Shown: positions 18,459-28,451, counted from the stretch's first letter. The stretch: 64,000 nt of DNA from Rhizobium oryziradicis (GCF_001939045.1 NZ_MKIM01000031.1:248001-312000); one strand, 5' to 3'. Numbers and translations: made by a program. The notes: generated from the sequence alone by a model not told the origin.

Positions 18459-19313
18459 TTATTTTGAAAGATGCGCCTGAAAGGCTTCGGTATAATCAGG
18501 ATGCCAACGTGACAGCGGCGGGCGGTTTTCAATGATGTCGCCAGCAGCCCAGGCGATGCGCTTTTCATCCAGGCTGCGCGGCACATCATTATCCGGGCAG
18601 AGAATGTAGAAATCGCCGTTGTGCAGGCTTTGCATCATGAAATCGGCGGTTTGTTCCGCAGTCCATGCGGCGGGCGGCTTTTCTGTGCGGCCATTGGCGG
18701 TGAGGCCGGTGAACACAAAGCCCGGAATCAGCAAATGGGCCGATACGTTGCAATTTTCCGTATTGCGCAACTCATGTTGCAAAGCCTCGGTGAAGGCTTT
18801 GACGCCTGCCTTAGCAACATTATAGGCGGGATCACCGGGGGGCGTGGTGATACCCTGTTTCGAGCCGGTGTTGATGATGATGGCAGGTTCGCTATGGGCG
18901 ATCATGCCGGGCGCAAACACCTGAGTGCCGTGGATGACGCCCATGAGGTTAACCGCCAGCACGTTATCCCAATTGACCTGCGGGCCAAACAGGCTGCTGC
19001 CGGGCTGAATGGCGGCATTGTTCATCAGGAGGTGCACATGGCCGAACCGCTGGATAACGGCGCGTTCCAGCGCCTCCAGTTCGTCGCGCTTGGCCACGTC
19101 TGTTTCAATGGCAACAATATCGCTTTCGGGATTTTCAGAGAGAGCGGCCACATCGATACGGGCTTGCGCCAAAGCATCGCCTCCGAGGTCGACCAGCACA
19201 ACACACATGCCTTTTTCGGCCAATATTTTGCATACGGCCAGCCCGATCCCTGAGGCTGCACCGGTTACCACTGCGACTTTGCCTTTGGCAATGACGGATT
19301 GGATGTCTGTCAT
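18459..19313 (-). CDS. Short-chain dehydrogenase/reductase
   Basis: 284-residue classical SDR oxidoreductase. The Rossmann motif TGAASGIG is at residues 17-24, NNAA at 98-101, catalytic Ser151, and the YNVAK active site with Tyr164 and Lys168. The aspartate after beta-2 (VLVDLGG) suggests preference for NAD over NADP. A roughly 50-residue C-terminal extension follows the SDR core. The substrate cannot be assigned from sequence. It has its own terminator and is divergent from argG. Confidence 0.92.
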   Translation of the reverse strand: MTDIQSVIAKGKVAVVTGAASGIGLAVCKILAEKGMCVVLVDLGGDALAQARIDVAALSENPESDIVAIETDVAKRDELEALERAVIQRFGHVHLLMNNAAIQPGSSLFGPQVNWDNVLAVNLMGVIHGTQVFAPGMIAHSEPAIIINTGSKQGITTPPGDPAYNVAKAGVKAFTEALQHELRNTENCNVSAHLLIPGFVFTGLTANGRTEKPPAAWTAEQTADFMMQSLHNGDFYILCPDNDVPRSLDEKRIAWAAGDIIENRPPLSRWHPDYTEAFQAHLSK

Positions 19314-19509
19314 GTCTTGCTCCTTACGTCGCTGTTGCGATTAACCTTGAGGATATGGGGCAGTTTATTGGCAAGTCAATTCGGGTGCGGCTATTGCACT
19401 GTTGTGTGGCTTCACCCTTGCATGATGGGATAATCCGGCTAAAAGTGCCTCAAACCCAAGGAGGCCCGGTTGAGTGGTCTCGCCCAAAGCACACGGACTT
19501 TGAAACATC

Positions 19510-20733
19510 ATGGCACTTCCCAAAGACGTAAAGAAGGTCGTTCTCGCCTATTCCGGCGGTCTTGACACCTCGATTATCCTGAAATGGCTGCAAACAGAGC
19601 TTGGAGCAGAAGTCGTCACCTTCACCGCTGACCTTGGTCAGGGCGAAGAGCTGGAGCCTGCGCGCAAAAAGGCAGAAATGCTCGGTATCAAGGAAATCTT
19701 CATCGAGGACGTGCGCGAAGAATTTGTCCGTGATTTCGTCTTCCCGATGTTCCGCGCCAATGCGGTCTATGAAGGCGTTTATCTGCTGGGCACGTCTATT
19801 GCCCGCCCGCTGATTTCCAAGCACCTGATTGAGATTGCCAAGAAAACCGGCGCTGACGCCATTGCCCATGGCGCGACCGGTAAGGGTAACGACCAGGTTC
19901 GTTTCGAGCTGTCGGCCTATGCCCTGAACCCAGACATCAAGATCATTGCCCCTTGGCGCGATTGGGCCTTCAAGAGCCGCACCGATCTTCTGGCCTTTGC
20001 CGAGCAGAACCAGATTCCGGTTGCCAAGGACAAGAAGGGCGAGGCCCCGTTCTCGGTGGATGCCAACCTGCTGCACTCTTCGTCTGAGGGCAAGGTTTTG
20101 GAAGATCCAGCCCAGGAAGCACCGGAATATGTGCATATGCGCACCATTTCGCCGGAAGCTGCTCCCGACAAAGCCACCATCATCAAGGTTGGCTTCCGCA
20201 AGGGCGATGCCTGCTCGATCAACGGTGTTGAAATGTCGCCAGCCACGCTGTTGGCTGAGCTGAACACCTATGGCCGCGAAAATGGCATTGGCCGTCTCGA
20301 TCTGGTGGAAAACCGTTTCGTCGGCATGAAGAGCCGTGGCATTTACGAGACCCCCGGCGGCACGATTCTTCTCACCGCGCACCGCGCCATTGAAAGCATC
20401 ACGCTCGACCGTGGCGCTGCTCACCTGAAAGATGAGCTGATGCCGCGTTATGCCGAACTGATCTACTACGGCTTCTGGTTCTCGCCAGAGCGAGAAATGT
20501 TGCAGGCGATGATCGACAAGAGCCAGGAACATGTTGAAGGCGAAGTGACGTTGAAGCTCTACAAGGGCAATGTCATGGTGATTGGCCGTGAAAGCGACAA
20601 GTCGCTCTATTCCGACCAGCTCGTCACCTTTGAAGACGATCAGGGCGCTTACGACCAGAAGGATGCTGCGGGCTTTATCAAGCTCAATGCGCTGCGTCTG
20701 CGCACCTTGGGCAAGCGCAATTTGTCCAAGTGA
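19510..20733 (+). CDS. argG: Argininosuccinate synthase
   Basis: 407-residue enzyme joining citrulline and aspartate with ATP in arginine biosynthesis. The ATP-pyrophosphatase P-loop [10 protein letters not shown] is at residues 13-22. [14 protein letters not shown] and APWRDW are further conserved blocks. The ATG at 19510 gives the usual family N-terminus, but its immediate ribosome binding site is weak; a perfect AAGGAGG lies 45 bases further upstream, before a 9-codon open frame. No other arginine gene adjoins it. Confidence 0.98.
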   Translation: MALPKDVKKVVLAYSGGLDTSIILKWLQTELGAEVVTFTADLGQGEELEPARKKAEMLGIKEIFIEDVREEFVRDFVFPMFRANAVYEGVYLLGTSIARPLISKHLIEIAKKTGADAIAHGATGKGNDQVRFELSAYALNPDIKIIAPWRDWAFKSRTDLLAFAEQNQIPVAKDKKGEAPFSVDANLLHSSSEGKVLEDPAQEAPEYVHMRTISPEAAPDKATIIKVGFRKGDACSINGVEMSPATLLAELNTYGRENGIGRLDLVENRFVGMKSRGIYETPGGTILLTAHRAIESITLDRGAAHLKDELMPRYAELIYYGFWFSPEREMLQAMIDKSQEHVEGEVTLKLYKGNVMVIGRESDKSLYSDQLVTFEDDQGAYDQKDAAGFIKLNALRLRTLGKRNLSK

Positions 20734-20755
20734 TTGCCGTACTGTGATGGCTCAG

Positions 20756-20787
20756 ACCGCTGCCGGGACACCGGTGGCGGTTTTTTA
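20756..20787 (+). terminator. Rho-independent terminator of argG
   Basis: 11-bp stem (20756-20766 with 20771-20781, including two G-T pairs) with a GACA loop, followed by six T. The T-run abuts the stop codon of the convergent transporter gene. Confidence 0.88.
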
Positions 20788-21993
20788 TGGCGCTTTTCTC
20801 CAAGCCCTTCGAAAGCCAAGATAGGCAAAAATCGCCAGAAATTCCATGGCGGGAATAATGGTGCCAAAGGCGGTCAGTGGATCACTAAGCCACGCGGCCC
20901 CTACGCCGCCCAGAAAGCCGCAGCCCATTTGCACAAAGCCCAGTAGCGCTGAGGCTGAACCCGCCAGCTTGGGGTGGGGTGTGAGGCCTGCCGTGGTGAT
21001 ATCGGGAATCACAAAGGCCATGCCGAACGAGCAGATGGCAACCGGCCCCATTATTGAGAGATAGGTGGGGGTGATCAGATGGGTGGAGAGAAAAATCAGC
21101 ACACCGCCAAGACCCGCAAGCGTCAGACCAAAGATCAAAGCACCCCCGATGGGCAGTTTTTTAGCAACCAGCCGCAAGGCGACGGAGCCGAGAAAATAAG
21201 AGCCGGTCTGCATCAACATGCCAAGGCCGAATTGCGAGGGTGTCAGCCCAACCTTGTTGATCAGCACAAAGGGCAGCATGGTGGATTGCGCATAAAGCGC
21301 ACCGACGCAGCCACCCAGCACAAGAGCAGCAAACAGCACCCGCAGATCGACTATCAGGGTTGCATAAGCGATTATCAGCCGCGTGGGGCGAATCAGGCTG
21401 CGGTCTGGCGTGATGGTTTCTTTCATCAGCAAGGCCACCACCATGAAACTTGCAATGCCAAAGCCGACCATGAGAAAAAACACCGATTGCCAGCCAAACG
21501 CCGCCAGTGCCAAGCCACCCACCGTTGGCCCCATGGCCGGGCCAACGGCCAGCATAATGCCGATCATATTGAGAATGCGCGCCGCTTCCGTGCCTGCAAA
21601 TTGATCGCGCACAATGGCGCGTGACACGGTAACGCCCACGGATGCGCCAATGCCTTGAATGATACGCCCTGCCAGCAGCATATCCACCGAGGGTGCAAAG
21701 GCGGCCAAAAGACTGCCAATCAGGTAAATGCTCAGAAAAAACAGCGTTGCACGGCGGCGGCCAAAGGCATCGGAACAGGGGCCAGACAGCAATTGCGCAC
21801 AGGCAAAACCGGCAAAATACAGCGATAGACTGAGCTTAATGGCCGCATCGGTGGTGCCAAAGGCATGCACCAACTGCGGCATGGCCGGGGTGTAGATCGA
21901 CATCGAGAGCGGACCAATCATGGTCAGCAGGGCACCCAGCATGGACGTGCGGTTTTCGCTCATGCGGGCAGGCGGTGTTTGGGATTGGGTCAT
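20785..21993 (-). CDS. MFS drug exporter, Bcr/CflA family
   Basis: 402-residue major facilitator with 12 predicted helices. The N-terminal block LGALLTMIGPLSMSIYTPAMPQL and motif A (GPCSDAFGRRR) are typical of Bcr/CflA proton-driven exporters of drugs such as bicyclomycin or sulfonamides. The start is set at 21993 (MTQSQTPPARM); a longer frame to 22104 adds a non-conserved tail. It is convergent with argG and divergent from the M3 peptidase gene. The actual substrate is unknown. Confidence 0.9.
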   Translation of the reverse strand: MTQSQTPPARMSENRTSMLGALLTMIGPLSMSIYTPAMPQLVHAFGTTDAAIKLSLSLYFAGFACAQLLSGPCSDAFGRRRATLFFLSIYLIGSLLAAFAPSVDMLLAGRIIQGIGASVGVTVSRAIVRDQFAGTEAARILNMIGIMLAVGPAMGPTVGGLALAAFGWQSVFFLMVGFGIASFMVVALLMKETITPDRSLIRPTRLIIAYATLIVDLRVLFAALVLGGCVGALYAQSTMLPFVLINKVGLTPSQFGLGMLMQTGSYFLGSVALRLVAKKLPIGGALIFGLTLAGLGGVLIFLSTHLITPTYLSIMGPVAICSFGMAFVIPDITTAGLTPHPKLAGSASALLGFVQMGCGFLGGVGAAWLSDPLTAFGTIIPAMEFLAIFAYLGFRRAWRKAP

Positions 21994-22151
21994 TGTAACG
22001 TCACTGGCGAGGGAAATCTGCGTGTGTTGTTTCTTGCTAACGCAATCAGATTGGAATTGAAATTGCTGAACGCGCTTTCGTGCCGCAAGGCGTGACAATT
22101 CCAAAATGGGTGCCTATATCTTTCATAGAATTTTGATGAAGGAATCGCCCC

Positions 22152-24218
22152 ATGAGCCAGAGTGAAAAATCCTATTCCACCGTCACCGAATGGAATGGCC
22201 CGCACGGCTTGCCTCGGTTTGAGCTGATCAAGGATGAGGATTTTGCGCCGGCCTTTGAAGCGGCTCTTGCTGAACACAATGCCGATATTGATGCGATTGC
22301 GGGTGATCCGTCCGAGCCTACGTTTGAAAACACCATTGTGGCGCTGGAACTTGCCGGAGATGTCCTATCGCGCGTCTCCGCCTTGTTCTGGAACAAGGCC
22401 GGTGCCGATACCAACAAGGTGATTCAGGCGCTGGAGCGTGAGATTGCGCCGAAAATGTCGCGCCATTATTCGAAAATCAGCATGAATGCTGCGCTCTTTG
22501 CGCGCGTTGATGCACTGTGGGAAAAGCGCGACAGCCTTGGCCTCTCGCTGGAGCAGACCCGTGTGCTGGAGCGCCATTGGAAAGGTTTTGTCAAAGCCGG
22601 AGCCAAATTGGGCAAAGATCAGCAGGAGCGGTTAGCTGCGATCAATGAACGGCTGGCAAGTCTTGGTGCCAACTTTGGCCAGAATGTTCTGGGCGATGAA
22701 ACCGATTGGGCGCTGCCGTTGAGCAGCGATGAAGAGCTGGTTGGCCTGCCTGACTTTCTCAAAGATGCTATGGCTTCGGCCGCCAGCGCACGCGGCAAGG
22801 GCGAGGCCTATGTGGTGACGCTGTCGCGCTCCATCATCGTGCCTTTCCTTGAATTTTCCGAGCGGCGCGATTTGCGCGAACAGGCTTTCAAGGCTTGGGT
22901 GGCGCGTGGCGAAAATGGCGGTGAGCGTGACAATCGCGCTATTGTCAAAGAAGTGCTGGCGTTGCGCGACGAGAAGGCCAAGCTGCTGGGCTACAAGAAT
23001 TTTGCCGCTCTCAAGCTCGACAACACTATGGCGAAAACCCCGGAGGCCGTGAACGATCTGCTGATGCAGGTCTGGGATAAGGCGGTTAAGCAGGCAGGCG
23101 TGGAAGAGCAGGAATTGGCAGCGCTGATTGCCAAGGACGGCAAGAACCACGAAGTTGCCCCTTGGGATTGGCGCTTCTATGCCGAAAAGCTGCGCACAGA
23201 ACGCTTCAATTTCTCTGAGAGCGAGCTGAAACCCTATCTCCAGCTCGAAAAAATCATTGAAGCCTGCTTTGCCGTTGCCAAAAAGCTTTTTGGTATTACG
23301 GCCGTGCCGCTGAAAGACGTGGTGGGCTATCACCCCGATGTGCGGGTGTTCGAAATCCGCGAAGCCGATGGCACCTTAAAGGCGCTGTTCCTTGGCGATT
23401 ATTTTGCAAGGCCTTCCAAGCGCTCGGGTGCCTGGATGAGTTCTTTCCAGTCGCAGCACAAGCTGCCCTTGAAGAATGGTGTTAAGGGCGAATTGCCGAT
23501 CATCTACAATGTCTGCAATTTCGCAAAGCCTGCCGAGGGCAAGCCAGCCCTTTTGTCTTTGGATGATGCCCGCACGCTGTTTCATGAATTTGGTCACGCG
23601 CTGCACGGCATGTTGTCGGATGTCACCTATCCGTCTGTGTCGGGCACAGGTGTTTCGCGGGACTTTGTCGAGCTGCCTTCGCAGCTCTATGAGCACTGGC
23701 TGACAGTGCCGGATATTCTGAAAACCTATGCCGTGCATTATCAGACAGGTGAGGCCATGCCGCAGGCGCTGTTGGATAAGGTGTTGGCCGCGCAAACCTT
23801 CAATGTCGGTTTCAACACTGTGGAGTTCACCTCTTCGGCGCTGGTGGATATGGCGTTTCACACCATGGACAAGCCGGTGGAAGACCCGATGGCGGTGCAG
23901 GCCGAGGTGCTTGCCAAAATCGGCATGCCTGCATCCATGGTCATGCGCCATGCCACGCCGCATTTCCAGCATGTGTTTTCCGGTGATGGCTATTCGGCTG
24001 GTTACTATTCCTACATGTGGTCGGAAGTGCTGGATGCCGATGCTTTTGCAGCCTTTGAGGAAACAGGCGATGCCTTTAATGCCGATATGGCAAAGCGGTT
24101 GAAGGACAATATCTATTCCATCGGCGGGGCGGTGGATCCGGAAGAAACCTACAAAGCCTTCCGTGGCCGTCTGCCAAGCCCGGAAGCCATGCTGAAAAAG
24201 CGCGGTCTTGCGGCGTAA
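22152..24218 (+). CDS. dcp: M3 family zinc metallopeptidase (peptidyl-dipeptidase Dcp / oligopeptidase A type)
   Basis: 688-residue cytosolic peptidase that degrades short peptides. The zinc site HEFGH is at residues 478-482, and the third ligand Glu507 follows at the spacing usual in M3 enzymes (SRDFVELPSQ). The flanking FHEFGHALHGMLSD and the late DGYSAGYYSYMWSEVLDADAF block are family hallmarks. Dcp (dipeptides from the C-terminus) and OpdA (oligopeptides) are hard to separate by eye; length and the HYQTGEAMPQ region lean to Dcp. Confidence 0.9.
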   Translation: MSQSEKSYSTVTEWNGPHGLPRFELIKDEDFAPAFEAALAEHNADIDAIAGDPSEPTFENTIVALELAGDVLSRVSALFWNKAGADTNKVIQALEREIAPKMSRHYSKISMNAALFARVDALWEKRDSLGLSLEQTRVLERHWKGFVKAGAKLGKDQQERLAAINERLASLGANFGQNVLGDETDWALPLSSDEELVGLPDFLKDAMASAASARGKGEAYVVTLSRSIIVPFLEFSERRDLREQAFKAWVARGENGGERDNRAIVKEVLALRDEKAKLLGYKNFAALKLDNTMAKTPEAVNDLLMQVWDKAVKQAGVEEQELAALIAKDGKNHEVAPWDWRFYAEKLRTERFNFSESELKPYLQLEKIIEACFAVAKKLFGITAVPLKDVVGYHPDVRVFEIREADGTLKALFLGDYFARPSKRSGAWMSSFQSQHKLPLKNGVKGELPIIYNVCNFAKPAEGKPALLSLDDARTLFHEFGHALHGMLSDVTYPSVSGTGVSRDFVELPSQLYEHWLTVPDILKTYAVHYQTGEAMPQALLDKVLAAQTFNVGFNTVEFTSSALVDMAFHTMDKPVEDPMAVQAEVLAKIGMPASMVMRHATPHFQHVFSGDGYSAGYYSYMWSEVLDADAFAAFEETGDAFNADMAKRLKDNIYSIGGAVDPEETYKAFRGRLPSPEAMLKKRGLAA

Positions 24219-24253
24219 GGCTTTGTCGCAAATTCTGTGACGATTTGGTGAAA

Positions 24254-24274
24254 TTTGCCCGCTCAGCGGGCAAA
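24254..24274 (+). repeat. 9-bp hairpin between dcp and typA
   Basis: TTTGCCCGC/GCGGGCAAA with a 3-base loop, 36 bases after the dcp stop. No T-run follows on the plus strand, so it is a weak candidate terminator or an mRNA 3'-end stabiliser. Confidence 0.6.
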
Positions 24275-24411
24275 GATTGGCGTTTGAAAGGGTGGTGGAG
24301 CGAATCGAATCGCCTGCCCCCCTTTCGCATTTGCAAAAAACAAGGTATGAGCGCCTCAAAGTAACAGGCGTGCCACCGGCATTTGCGCCAGAGCCATCAG
24401 AGATCCTTATT

Positions 24412-26241
24412 ATGAAAATTCGCAATATCGCGATCATTGCGCACGTTGACCATGGGAAAACTACCCTTGTTGACGAACTCCTGAAGCAATCCGGTTCGTT
24501 CCGTGAAAACCAGCGCGTTGCAGAACGCGTGATGGACTCAAACGATCTGGAAAAAGAACGCGGTATTACCATTCTCGCCAAGGCAACCTCGGTGGAGTGG
24601 AAGGGTGTTCGCGTTAACATCGTTGACACCCCCGGCCACGCCGACTTCGGCGGCGAAGTTGAGCGTATTTTGTCGATGGTGGACGGTGCAATCGTTCTGG
24701 TTGATAGTTCTGAAGGCCCAATGCCACAGACCAAGTTTGTGGTTGGCAAGGCGCTGAAGGTTGGTCTTCGTCCCATCGTTGCCATCAACAAGATCGACCG
24801 TCCCGATGGTCGTCATGAAGAAGTGATCAACGAAGTCTTCGACTTGTTCGCAAGCCTGGATGCCACCGATGAGCAGCTCGACTTCCCAATCCTCTACGGT
24901 TCTGGCCGCGATGGCTGGATGAACGTCAACCCTGAAGGTCCAAAGGATCAGGGTCTGGCTCCTCTGCTCGATCTGGTGTTGCAGCACGTTCCTGAGCCAA
25001 GCGTTGGCGACGAAGACGGCGCGTTCCGCATGATCGGCACCCTGCTCGAAGCCAACCCATTCTTGGGTCGCGTTATCACCGGTCGTATCCATTCTGGCTC
25101 TATCAAGCCAAACCAGTCCGTGAAGGTTCTGGGTCAGGACGGCAAGGTTATCGAAACCGGCCGTATCTCCAAGATCCTCGCATTCCGTGGCATTGAGCGC
25201 ACAGCCATTGATGAAGCCCATGCTGGTGACATCGTCGCCATTGCGGGTCTGTCCAAGGGCACGGTTGCCGATACATTCTGCGATCCGTCGGTGTCTGAGG
25301 CGCTGGAAGCCCAGCCAATCGATCCGCCAACGGTGACCATGTCCTTCCTCGTCAACGACAGCCCGCTGGCTGGCACCGAAGGCGATAAGGTTACCAGCCG
25401 CGTCATTCGTGACCGTCTGTTCAAGGAAGCCGAAGGCAACGTTGCCCTGAAGATTGAAGAATCAGAAGGCAAGGATTCGTTCTTCGTGTCTGGTCGTGGC
25501 GAATTGCAGCTGGCCGTTCTGATCGAAACCATGCGTCGCGAAGGCTTTGAGCTGGCTGTGTCGCGTCCGCGCGTTGTGATGCACAAGGACGAGAACGGCA
25601 CCCTGATGGAGCCGATCGAAGAAGTTGTGATCGACGTGGATGAAGAACATTCCGGCGTTGTTGTTCAGAAAATGTCTGAGCGTAAGGCTGAAATGACCGA
25701 ACTGCGTCCTTCGGGCGGCAATCGCGTGCGTCTGGTGTTCTTTGCACCAACCCGTGGTCTGATCGGTTACCAGTCTGAACTGCTCACCGACACCCGTGGT
25801 ACGGCGATCATGAACCGTTTGTTCCATGATTATCAGCCGTTCAAGGGTGAAATCGGCGGTCGTTCCAACGGCGTTCTGCTGTCCAACCAGTCCGGTGAAG
25901 CCGTGGCCTACGCCATGTTCAACCTGGAAGATCGTGGCCCGATGATCATCGAGCCAGGCGAAAAGGTTTATGCAGGCATGATCGTCGGCATTCACTCGCG
26001 TGATAACGATCTGGAAGTGAATGTGTTGAAGGGCAAGCAGCTCACCAACATTCGTTCTGCCGGTAAGGACGAAGCTGTGAAGCTGACCCCGCCAATCCGC
26101 ATGACGCTGGACCGCGCTCTGTCGTGGATTCAGGACGATGAGCTGATGGAAGTGACGCCAAAGTCCATCCGTCTGCGCAAGTTCTACCTCGACGCCAACG
26201 ACCGTAAGCGTTTTGGCAAGGCACGCGCTGCTCAGGGCTGA
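24412..26241 (+). CDS. typA: Ribosome-associated GTPase TypA/BipA
   Basis: 609-residue translational GTPase that binds the ribosome and assists 50S assembly under stress. The G1 motif AHVDHGKTT is at residues 10-18. GITI, DTPGHADFG and NKID (G2-G4) follow, and the BipA-specific C-terminus is visible with GRGELQLAVLIE, PTRGLIGYQSE and NVLKGKQLTNIRSAG. The start at 24412 gives MKIRNIAIIAHVDHG, the normal family start. A longer frame from 24277 is not conserved. The codon choice of this gene looks highly optimised. Confidence 0.97.
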   Translation: MKIRNIAIIAHVDHGKTTLVDELLKQSGSFRENQRVAERVMDSNDLEKERGITILAKATSVEWKGVRVNIVDTPGHADFGGEVERILSMVDGAIVLVDSSEGPMPQTKFVVGKALKVGLRPIVAINKIDRPDGRHEEVINEVFDLFASLDATDEQLDFPILYGSGRDGWMNVNPEGPKDQGLAPLLDLVLQHVPEPSVGDEDGAFRMIGTLLEANPFLGRVITGRIHSGSIKPNQSVKVLGQDGKVIETGRISKILAFRGIERTAIDEAHAGDIVAIAGLSKGTVADTFCDPSVSEALEAQPIDPPTVTMSFLVNDSPLAGTEGDKVTSRVIRDRLFKEAEGNVALKIEESEGKDSFFVSGRGELQLAVLIETMRREGFELAVSRPRVVMHKDENGTLMEPIEEVVIDVDEEHSGVVVQKMSERKAEMTELRPSGGNRVRLVFFAPTRGLIGYQSELLTDTRGTAIMNRLFHDYQPFKGEIGGRSNGVLLSNQSGEAVAYAMFNLEDRGPMIIEPGEKVYAGMIVGIHSRDNDLEVNVLKGKQLTNIRSAGKDEAVKLTPPIRMTLDRALSWIQDDELMEVTPKSIRLRKFYLDANDRKRFGKARAAQG

Positions 26242-26270
26242 TTGTCAGTTCTTTTCGGGTTGAAAATTTC

Positions 26271-26303
26271 ATACCCCGTCCGGTTCGGACGGGGTATTTT
26301 TTT
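26271..26303 (+). terminator. Rho-independent terminator of typA
   Basis: Perfect 12-bp stem ATACCCCGTCCG/CGGACGGGGTAT with a GTT loop and a run of seven T, 29 bases after the stop. Confidence 0.95.
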
Positions 26304-26529
26304 GTGCGTATCGCCTCTGGTCACTCTTGCTGAGATGCTTAAGGATCTGTTAATTTTAACCGATGAGGTTAATGAAAGTCTGTGGGTAAGGGTGTCGCTA
26401 AACTGCTGGACGGATTCTTTTTGGCCGAATCGGTTTAATGGAACTCATGCAACACATTTGAAATAGGGGATGGCGTGTCCGTCTCCCTCTTAAGCGGCCC
26501 TATTGCACCGGCGCAACCAGAGTGGCGTT

Positions 26530-27039
26530 ATGAAAACGTTGTCCATTGACGTGCGTCCGGCGGCTCCGGGCGATGCAGTCGCACTGTCCGATGTGCATCG
26601 GCAGGCGTGGCAATATTGCTATAGCGGTGTGATACCGCATAAGCCGCTGTCGAACATGATGGAGCGGCGCGACATCGCATGGTGGCGAAAGGCCACCCGT
26701 GGTCCGGCAACGGTGCTGGTGGTTGATATTGGCGATACCATCGCAGGTTATGCCACTTTGGGCCTCAACCGGGCTCGCGGACTCCCTTATGATGGCGAGA
26801 TCTATGAGATCTATATGCGGCCTGAATATCAGGGCGTTGGGCTTGGCCATGTGCTGTTTAACGAAAGCCGCCGTGCGTTGAAATCCTTCGGCTATCAAGG
26901 TCTGGTGGCGTGGTGCCTTGAAGATTGCGATGCGGCTGTCAGCTTTTTTCGCGCCAATGGCGGTGTTGATCTGGTTGAAGGAACGGAAGATTTCGATCAC
27001 GTCAGCTTGAAGAAGCTGGGCTTTATCTGGCAACGCTGA
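26530..27039 (+). CDS. GNAT family N-acetyltransferase
   Basis: 169-residue acetyltransferase. The acetyl-CoA binding loop reads PEYQGVGLGHVLF (around residues 98-110), preceded by EIYEIYMRPEY as beta-4. The front part (VRPAAPGDAVALSDVHRQAW) is typical of GNAT. The substrate is unknown. ATG 26530 is preferred to an in-frame TTG at 26503 because the GNAT core begins directly after it. It sits between the typA terminator and ppa and seems monocistronic. Confidence 0.88.
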   Translation: MKTLSIDVRPAAPGDAVALSDVHRQAWQYCYSGVIPHKPLSNMMERRDIAWWRKATRGPATVLVVDIGDTIAGYATLGLNRARGLPYDGEIYEIYMRPEYQGVGLGHVLFNESRRALKSFGYQGLVAWCLEDCDAAVSFFRANGGVDLVEGTEDFDHVSLKKLGFIWQR

Positions 27040-27166
27040 GGTTTGAAACCTGTGCCGCGATGCGCCTTGGTGCATGCTTTCTTGGCTATGCATCTCACGG
27101 CCAGTTGATTTGCCACCAGAAACCCTTTACGACACCGGGGATTTCAACAATCCCATGGGGTTAGAT

Positions 27167-27694
27167 ATGCGTATTGATGCAATCTCTATCGGCAAGAACC
27201 CACCTGATGACATCAATGTTATCGTTGAGGTGCCAATTGGTGGCCAGCCGATCAAGTATGAGATGGACAAGGACGCCGGTGCGCTGATCGTTGACCGCTT
27301 CCTTTATACTCCGATGCATTATCCGGGCAATTACGGGTTTGTGCCGCATACTCTGTGTGAAGACGGTGACCCGATTGACGTGTTGATCTGCAACACGCGC
27401 CCTCTGGTGCCCGGCTGCGTCATCAACGTGCGCCCAATTGGCGTTATGCTGATGGAAGATGATGGCGGCAAGGATGAGAAGATCATTGCTGTGCCGGTGC
27501 AGAAGCTGACCCGTCGTTACGACAAGGTTCAAAACTACACCGACCTGCCAGAGATCACGCTGAAGCAGATCCAGCACTTCTTTGAGCATTACAAGGATCT
27601 GGAACCCGGCAAATGGGTCAAGATCGGTGACTGGATGGATGTGGATGTTGCCAAGCAGCTGATCCTCGATTCCATCGAGCGCGCCAAGAAGTAA
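27167..27694 (+). CDS. ppa: Inorganic pyrophosphatase, family I
   Basis: 175-residue soluble enzyme hydrolysing pyrophosphate to phosphate, pulling biosynthetic reactions forward. The metal-binding signature DGDPIDVL is at residues 66-73, with [11 protein letters not shown] before it. The start MRIDAISIG at 27167 matches rhizobial Ppa and has GGGG about 6 bases upstream. Its stop is 2 bases from the stop of the convergent DUF167 gene, and its terminator lies inside that gene. Confidence 0.97.
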   Translation: MRIDAISIGKNPPDDINVIVEVPIGGQPIKYEMDKDAGALIVDRFLYTPMHYPGNYGFVPHTLCEDGDPIDVLICNTRPLVPGCVINVRPIGVMLMEDDGGKDEKIIAVPVQKLTRRYDKVQNYTDLPEITLKQIQHFFEHYKDLEPGKWVKIGDWMDVDVAKQLILDSIERAKK

Positions 27695-27696
27695 GA

Positions 27697-28008
27697 TCAG
27701 GCTGTCAGCTTATCGAGCTTTCCAATCAAATCCTCCGGGTTGCCATCGATCCGGAGGATTTTTTGTCGGGCGGTATCGCCAGAGACCAGCGTTATCGACG
27801 ATTTGGCAATGCCCATTCGCTTGGCTAGAACCGCAATCAAGGCCTTATTGGCCTTGCCCTTTTCGGGCACGTCGCTGACGCGCACTTTCAAATGCGCTTC
27901 ACCATTGCTGTTTCGCTCAACGCCATCCACACCATCGCGCCCGCCGTTGGGTGTCAGCCGAACAGCGAGGCGAATATGATCGTCAAAAACCCGGTAGGGC
28001 AGGCTCAC
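27697..28008 (-). CDS. DUF167 / UPF0235 (YggU-like) protein
   Basis: 103-residue small basic protein. The family blocks AVRLTPNGGRDG, LKVRVSDVPEKGKANKALIAVLAKRMG and ITLVSGDTARQKILRI are all present. Function is unknown. It lies 6 bases downstream of the YggT gene, a pairing common in proteobacteria. Near its 3' end the coding bases also form the terminator hairpin serving ppa on the other strand. Confidence 0.92.
   Translation of the reverse strand: MSLPYRVFDDHIRLAVRLTPNGGRDGVDGVERNSNGEAHLKVRVSDVPEKGKANKALIAVLAKRMGIAKSSITLVSGDTARQKILRIDGNPEDLIGKLDKLTA
27729..27764 (+). terminator. Rho-independent terminator of ppa, inside the convergent DUF167 gene
   Basis: Perfect 10-bp stem AATCCTCCGG/CCGGAGGATT (27729-27738 with 27751-27760), 12-base loop, and a T-run of six on the plus strand, 35 bases after the ppa stop. 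It overlaps DUF167 codons on the minus strand. Confidence 0.85.
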
Positions 28009-28014
28009 AGACGT

Positions 28015-28308
28015 TTAGGATAGCAAGATGGGTGCCAGCGTGCTCCACATCAATTGCCGCACAAAATAGATGATCAGCAGCAGGATGATGGGCGAGATGT
28101 CGATGCCACCCAGATCCGGCATGATACGGCGAATGGGCCGCAGCACCGGCTCGGTGACATTGTAAAGGAACAGACCGATCTGGCTGACAAACCGGTTGCT
28201 GGAATTGATAACATTAAAAGCGTAGAGCCAGGAATAGATAGCACTGGCGATCAGAATCCAGGTGTAAAGGTCAAGGGCCAGGTCAATCGTTTTCAGCAGG
28301 GCCAGCAT
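28015..28308 (-). CDS. YggT family membrane protein
   Basis: 97-residue membrane protein with two hydrophobic regions. The central signature [26 protein letters not shown] defines the YggT/CCB3 family, linked to membrane and osmotic functions and to cytochrome assembly in plastids. The start is placed at 28308 (MLALLKTI), with GGAGA 6 bases upstream; in-frame ATGs at 28320 and 28365 lack a good ribosome binding site. It is cotranscribed with DUF167. Confidence 0.9.
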   Translation of the reverse strand: MLALLKTIDLALDLYTWILIASAIYSWLYAFNVINSSNRFVSQIGLFLYNVTEPVLRPIRRIMPDLGGIDISPIILLLIIYFVRQLMWSTLAPILLS

Positions 28309-28451
28309 GGCAGTCTCCATTTGCGTGTTATTCGCAGATGTAGCTATTGAGACCGGATCGGGCAAGTGTTGCCTTGCCAGCTGCGTTGATTCATGTTTAA
28401 CGCAAGTATGTTGACGCGCCAGACCCCCACTGGCTGGAGAAATTGACCGCT

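Noticed and set aside
26356-26372. TTAACC-N5-GGTTAA dyad as a CtrA site
   Set aside because: The spacing between TTAA half-sites is nine bases, not the seven of the usual CtrA motif, and the nearby gene is an ordinary acetyltransferase.
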